A stretch of DNA of 22,350 bases, taken from positions 1 through 22,350 of IMG/VR virus record IMGVR_UViG_3300046169_000003. One strand, written 5' to 3'. The notes beneath the pieces are model-generated. The model did not search any database. It was not told where the DNA came from and saw only the letters and a program-made list of their open reading frames with translations. Both the position numbers and the translations under genes were made by a program. Shown here piece by piece: positions 21,076 through 22,350 of the stretch. The DNA is from a virus. How positions within the stretch are numbered: the stretch's first letter is position 1; every line of letters begins with the position of its first letter.

Positions 21076-21863
21076 TGAGTTTACAAGGATACTTAAATAA
21101 TCAAGTCTTAGCAACAGTTTCTGTTACATCTACAACAGCTACTACTACTTTTTTACAGATATATAGTCCAACTATGTTAATGGCTAAAAGTGGCGAAACA
21201 GTAAAGATTATACACAAAGGAACTGGTAGAGAATACAACGTGACTTTAACATCTGACTTAACTACCACAACCACTAGACTAGATTTTAGTTCTACTACAT
21301 TTGATACAATAATCCCAGAGGGAAGCATTATAATACAATCTAACCTTGATAAATGGGACACTATATTTAGAGATTATACTATAGTAACTCATAAATTATA
21401 TGAGTCTGGTAATACTCACGGTAATACATCTTTGATTAATCCACGATACCCTAGCATAATGGATATAAATGCTGGTAGTACTTGGTCTGATGGAGACACC
21501 TTAGCTAACTCTTATCTCAATAATAGCATTTTTAGAGCTCCACACGATGGATGTAAAATAGAGAGAGTTACTTGGGACATTAACTCAGATGCTACAACTG
21601 GTCACAATGCTGTATTTAGTTTATGGAAAAAACCTATAACAGAGTTAGGTAATACAGCAACAGATATTACTTTAGTAGATACAACTACTTACACAGCACA
21701 AAACGACATAAATTATGTTTTAAATAGAGACACACAAAACGCTACAACATTAAACTCTAACGATTGCTTAATACCATCTTTTAAAAAGTCTGGAAGCGCA
21801 TCTAGTAGCGACAAATTTTACGCAACATTAACGCTATTGATTAGCACAGACCCAAGACAATGA
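21075..21863 (+). CDS. Fibre-like virion protein of unknown type
   Basis: The 262-residue protein is beta-rich and rich in Thr/Ser (VSVTSTTATTTFLQIYSPTM, YNVTLTSDLTTTTTRLDFSS, SIMDINAGSTWSDGDTLANS). Its C-terminal part contains IFRAPHDGCKIERVTWDINS and a beta-sandwich ending FYATLTLLISTDPRQ. Lying between the distal tail protein and the lysis genes, it is probably a tail fibre or receptor-binding component. No named domain is recognised. TAATG links it to the gene upstream and ATGA to the holin-like gene. Confidence 0.65.
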   Translation: MSLQGYLNNQVLATVSVTSTTATTTFLQIYSPTMLMAKSGETVKIIHKGTGREYNVTLTSDLTTTTTRLDFSSTTFDTIIPEGSIIIQSNLDKWDTIFRDYTIVTHKLYESGNTHGNTSLINPRYPSIMDINAGSTWSDGDTLANSYLNNSIFRAPHDGCKIERVTWDINSDATTGHNAVFSLWKKPITELGNTATDITLVDTTTYTAQNDINYVLNRDTQNATTLNSNDCLIPSFKKSGSASSSDKFYATLTLLISTDPRQ

Positions 21864-22066
21864 TGAAAAATATATTAAAAGAAACATCAGACGTATTAGT
21901 ACTAAATACCACTACATTTACTTTTGCTACTTTAGCTGATGTTGAGGTAGTGTTAAAAATAGCTGTTTTATTACTCTCTATTATATATACAACTGACAAG
22001 ATAATTTACAACCGAAAACGAAGAAAAAAGAATGAATCTAAAGACGTGGCAAAAAAGTCTAAATAA
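21860..22066 (+). CDS. Holin-like small membrane protein
   Basis: The 68-residue protein has one clear membrane segment (VEVVLKIAVLLLSIIYTTD, about residues 28-46) and a strongly basic C terminus (NRKRRKKNESKDVAKKSK), with an N-terminal amphipathic region. Size, charge pattern and location directly before a peptidoglycan peptidase gene fit a single-span holin. Two ATG codons (21860, 21863) could start it. The ATGA junction overlaps the preceding stop. It would permeabilise the inner membrane at lysis; the single span makes this less certain than for multi-span holins. Confidence 0.7.
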   Translation: MMKNILKETSDVLVLNTTTFTFATLADVEVVLKIAVLLLSIIYTTDKIIYNRKRRKKNESKDVAKKSK

Positions 22067-22079
22067 GGCCGACGAAGAT

Positions 22080-22350
22080 ATGGCATTGAAACACTTTAAG
22101 TTAAGTGAGTTTGACTCAGACGTTAATGGAAGTGGGAAAAATATGAAAAGAAACTTCCTTAAAAAGCTAGACAAGGCTAGAGATATAGCTAAAATACCTT
22201 TTAAGATAACATCTGGATTTAGAACACCACAACACAATGAAAGACTAAGAAAGCAAGGTTATAAGGCTAGTGCTAACTCAAGCCATTTAAAAGGCTGCGC
22301 TGCTGATATATACTGCAAAGATAGTGGCACAAGACAAAAGATAGTTAATG
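22080..22350 (+). CDS. Peptidase M15-like endolysin, 3' partial
   Basis: The frame runs off the right edge. The product starts MALKHFKLSEFDSDVNGSGK and contains FKITSGFRTPQHNERLRKQG and SSHLKGCAADIY. The last is the zinc-binding S-H--G-A-D motif (H69, D76) of M15 (VanY / D,D-carboxypeptidase-like) peptidases; a second His near the C terminus would lie outside the window. These enzymes cleave peptide cross-links of peptidoglycan at lysis. I chose the ATG at 22080, 13 bases after the holin-like stop, because the conserved 'KYF-LSEFD' opening follows it. An in-frame ATG at 22032 would add 16 residues (NLKTWQKSLNKADED) and overlap the holin-like gene by 35 bases. Confidence 0.85.
   Translation, partial: MALKHFKLSEFDSDVNGSGKNMKRNFLKKLDKARDIAKIPFKITSGFRTPQHNERLRKQGYKASANSSHLKGCAADIYCKDSGTRQKIVN

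Noticed and set aside
1-22350. CRISPR arrays, tRNA genes, insertion sequences, integrase or att sites
   Set aside because: No regularly spaced repeats, cloverleaf-like sequences, transposase or integrase motifs were seen on either strand. Whether this is a prophage cannot be decided here.

Overview
The window is one strand of a tailed-phage (siphovirus-type) genome or prophage; all supported genes are on the + strand. It is AT-rich, I estimate about 36-38% GC from sampled lines. It ends inside genes on both sides. A Bacteroidota host, probably in the Flavobacteriia, is the best fit. Starts lack a strong Shine-Dalgarno sequence and are often preceded by A/T-rich bases. At least nine gene junctions are TAATG stop-starts. 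A TATCTTTG element matching the Bacteroidota -7 box (TAnnTTTG) precedes the portal gene. The virion proteins carry PKD, BspA/DUF285 and LamG modules. The host assignment is inference, and I see no integrase here.

Layout. (1) Positions 1-3031 hold a replication/recombination module: a DnaA domain-IV-like protein cut by the left edge, a small HTH protein, a winged-helix replication-initiator-like protein whose linker DNA holds iteron-like repeats, small unknown genes, a C5-cytosine methyltransferase and a NinG/Rap-like recombination protein. (2) Positions 3030-4818 hold small genes: two unknown proteins, a 50-residue membrane peptide, an acidic protein, an HNH nuclease, a DUF3310-like protein and a coiled-coil protein. 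(3) Positions 4819-4960 are non-coding, directly before the terminase genes. (4) Positions 4961-11212 hold packaging and head genes: small terminase, an N6/N4 DNA methyltransferase placed between the terminase genes, large terminase, HK97-type portal, a two-domain maturation protease and an HK97-fold capsid protein, followed by a terminator hairpin. (5) Positions 11265-16088 hold neck genes: a gp8-type connector, a head-closure protein fused to PKD and BspA repeats, a LamG protein, small genes, an HK97 gp10-like protein and a DUF3168-like protein. (6) Positions 16113-21863 hold the tail: major tail protein, a G/GT chaperone pair read by probable -1 frameshifting, tape measure, a large distal-tail protein and a fibre-like protein. 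(7) Positions 21860-22350 hold lysis genes: a holin-like protein and an M15 peptidase cut by the right edge.

Three points stand out. First, reading the whole window by eye I found no GATC and only three CATG, where composition alone predicts several tens of each. Second, the essential head-closure domain is covalently joined to surface-adhesin domains and followed by a LamG protein, which implies a decorated neck. Third, four genes (C5 methyltransferase, NinG, major tail protein, tape measure) are each split by a single frameshift, with intact family-like sequence resuming in another frame. Because two of them are essential, uncorrected sequencing indels are more likely than decay.
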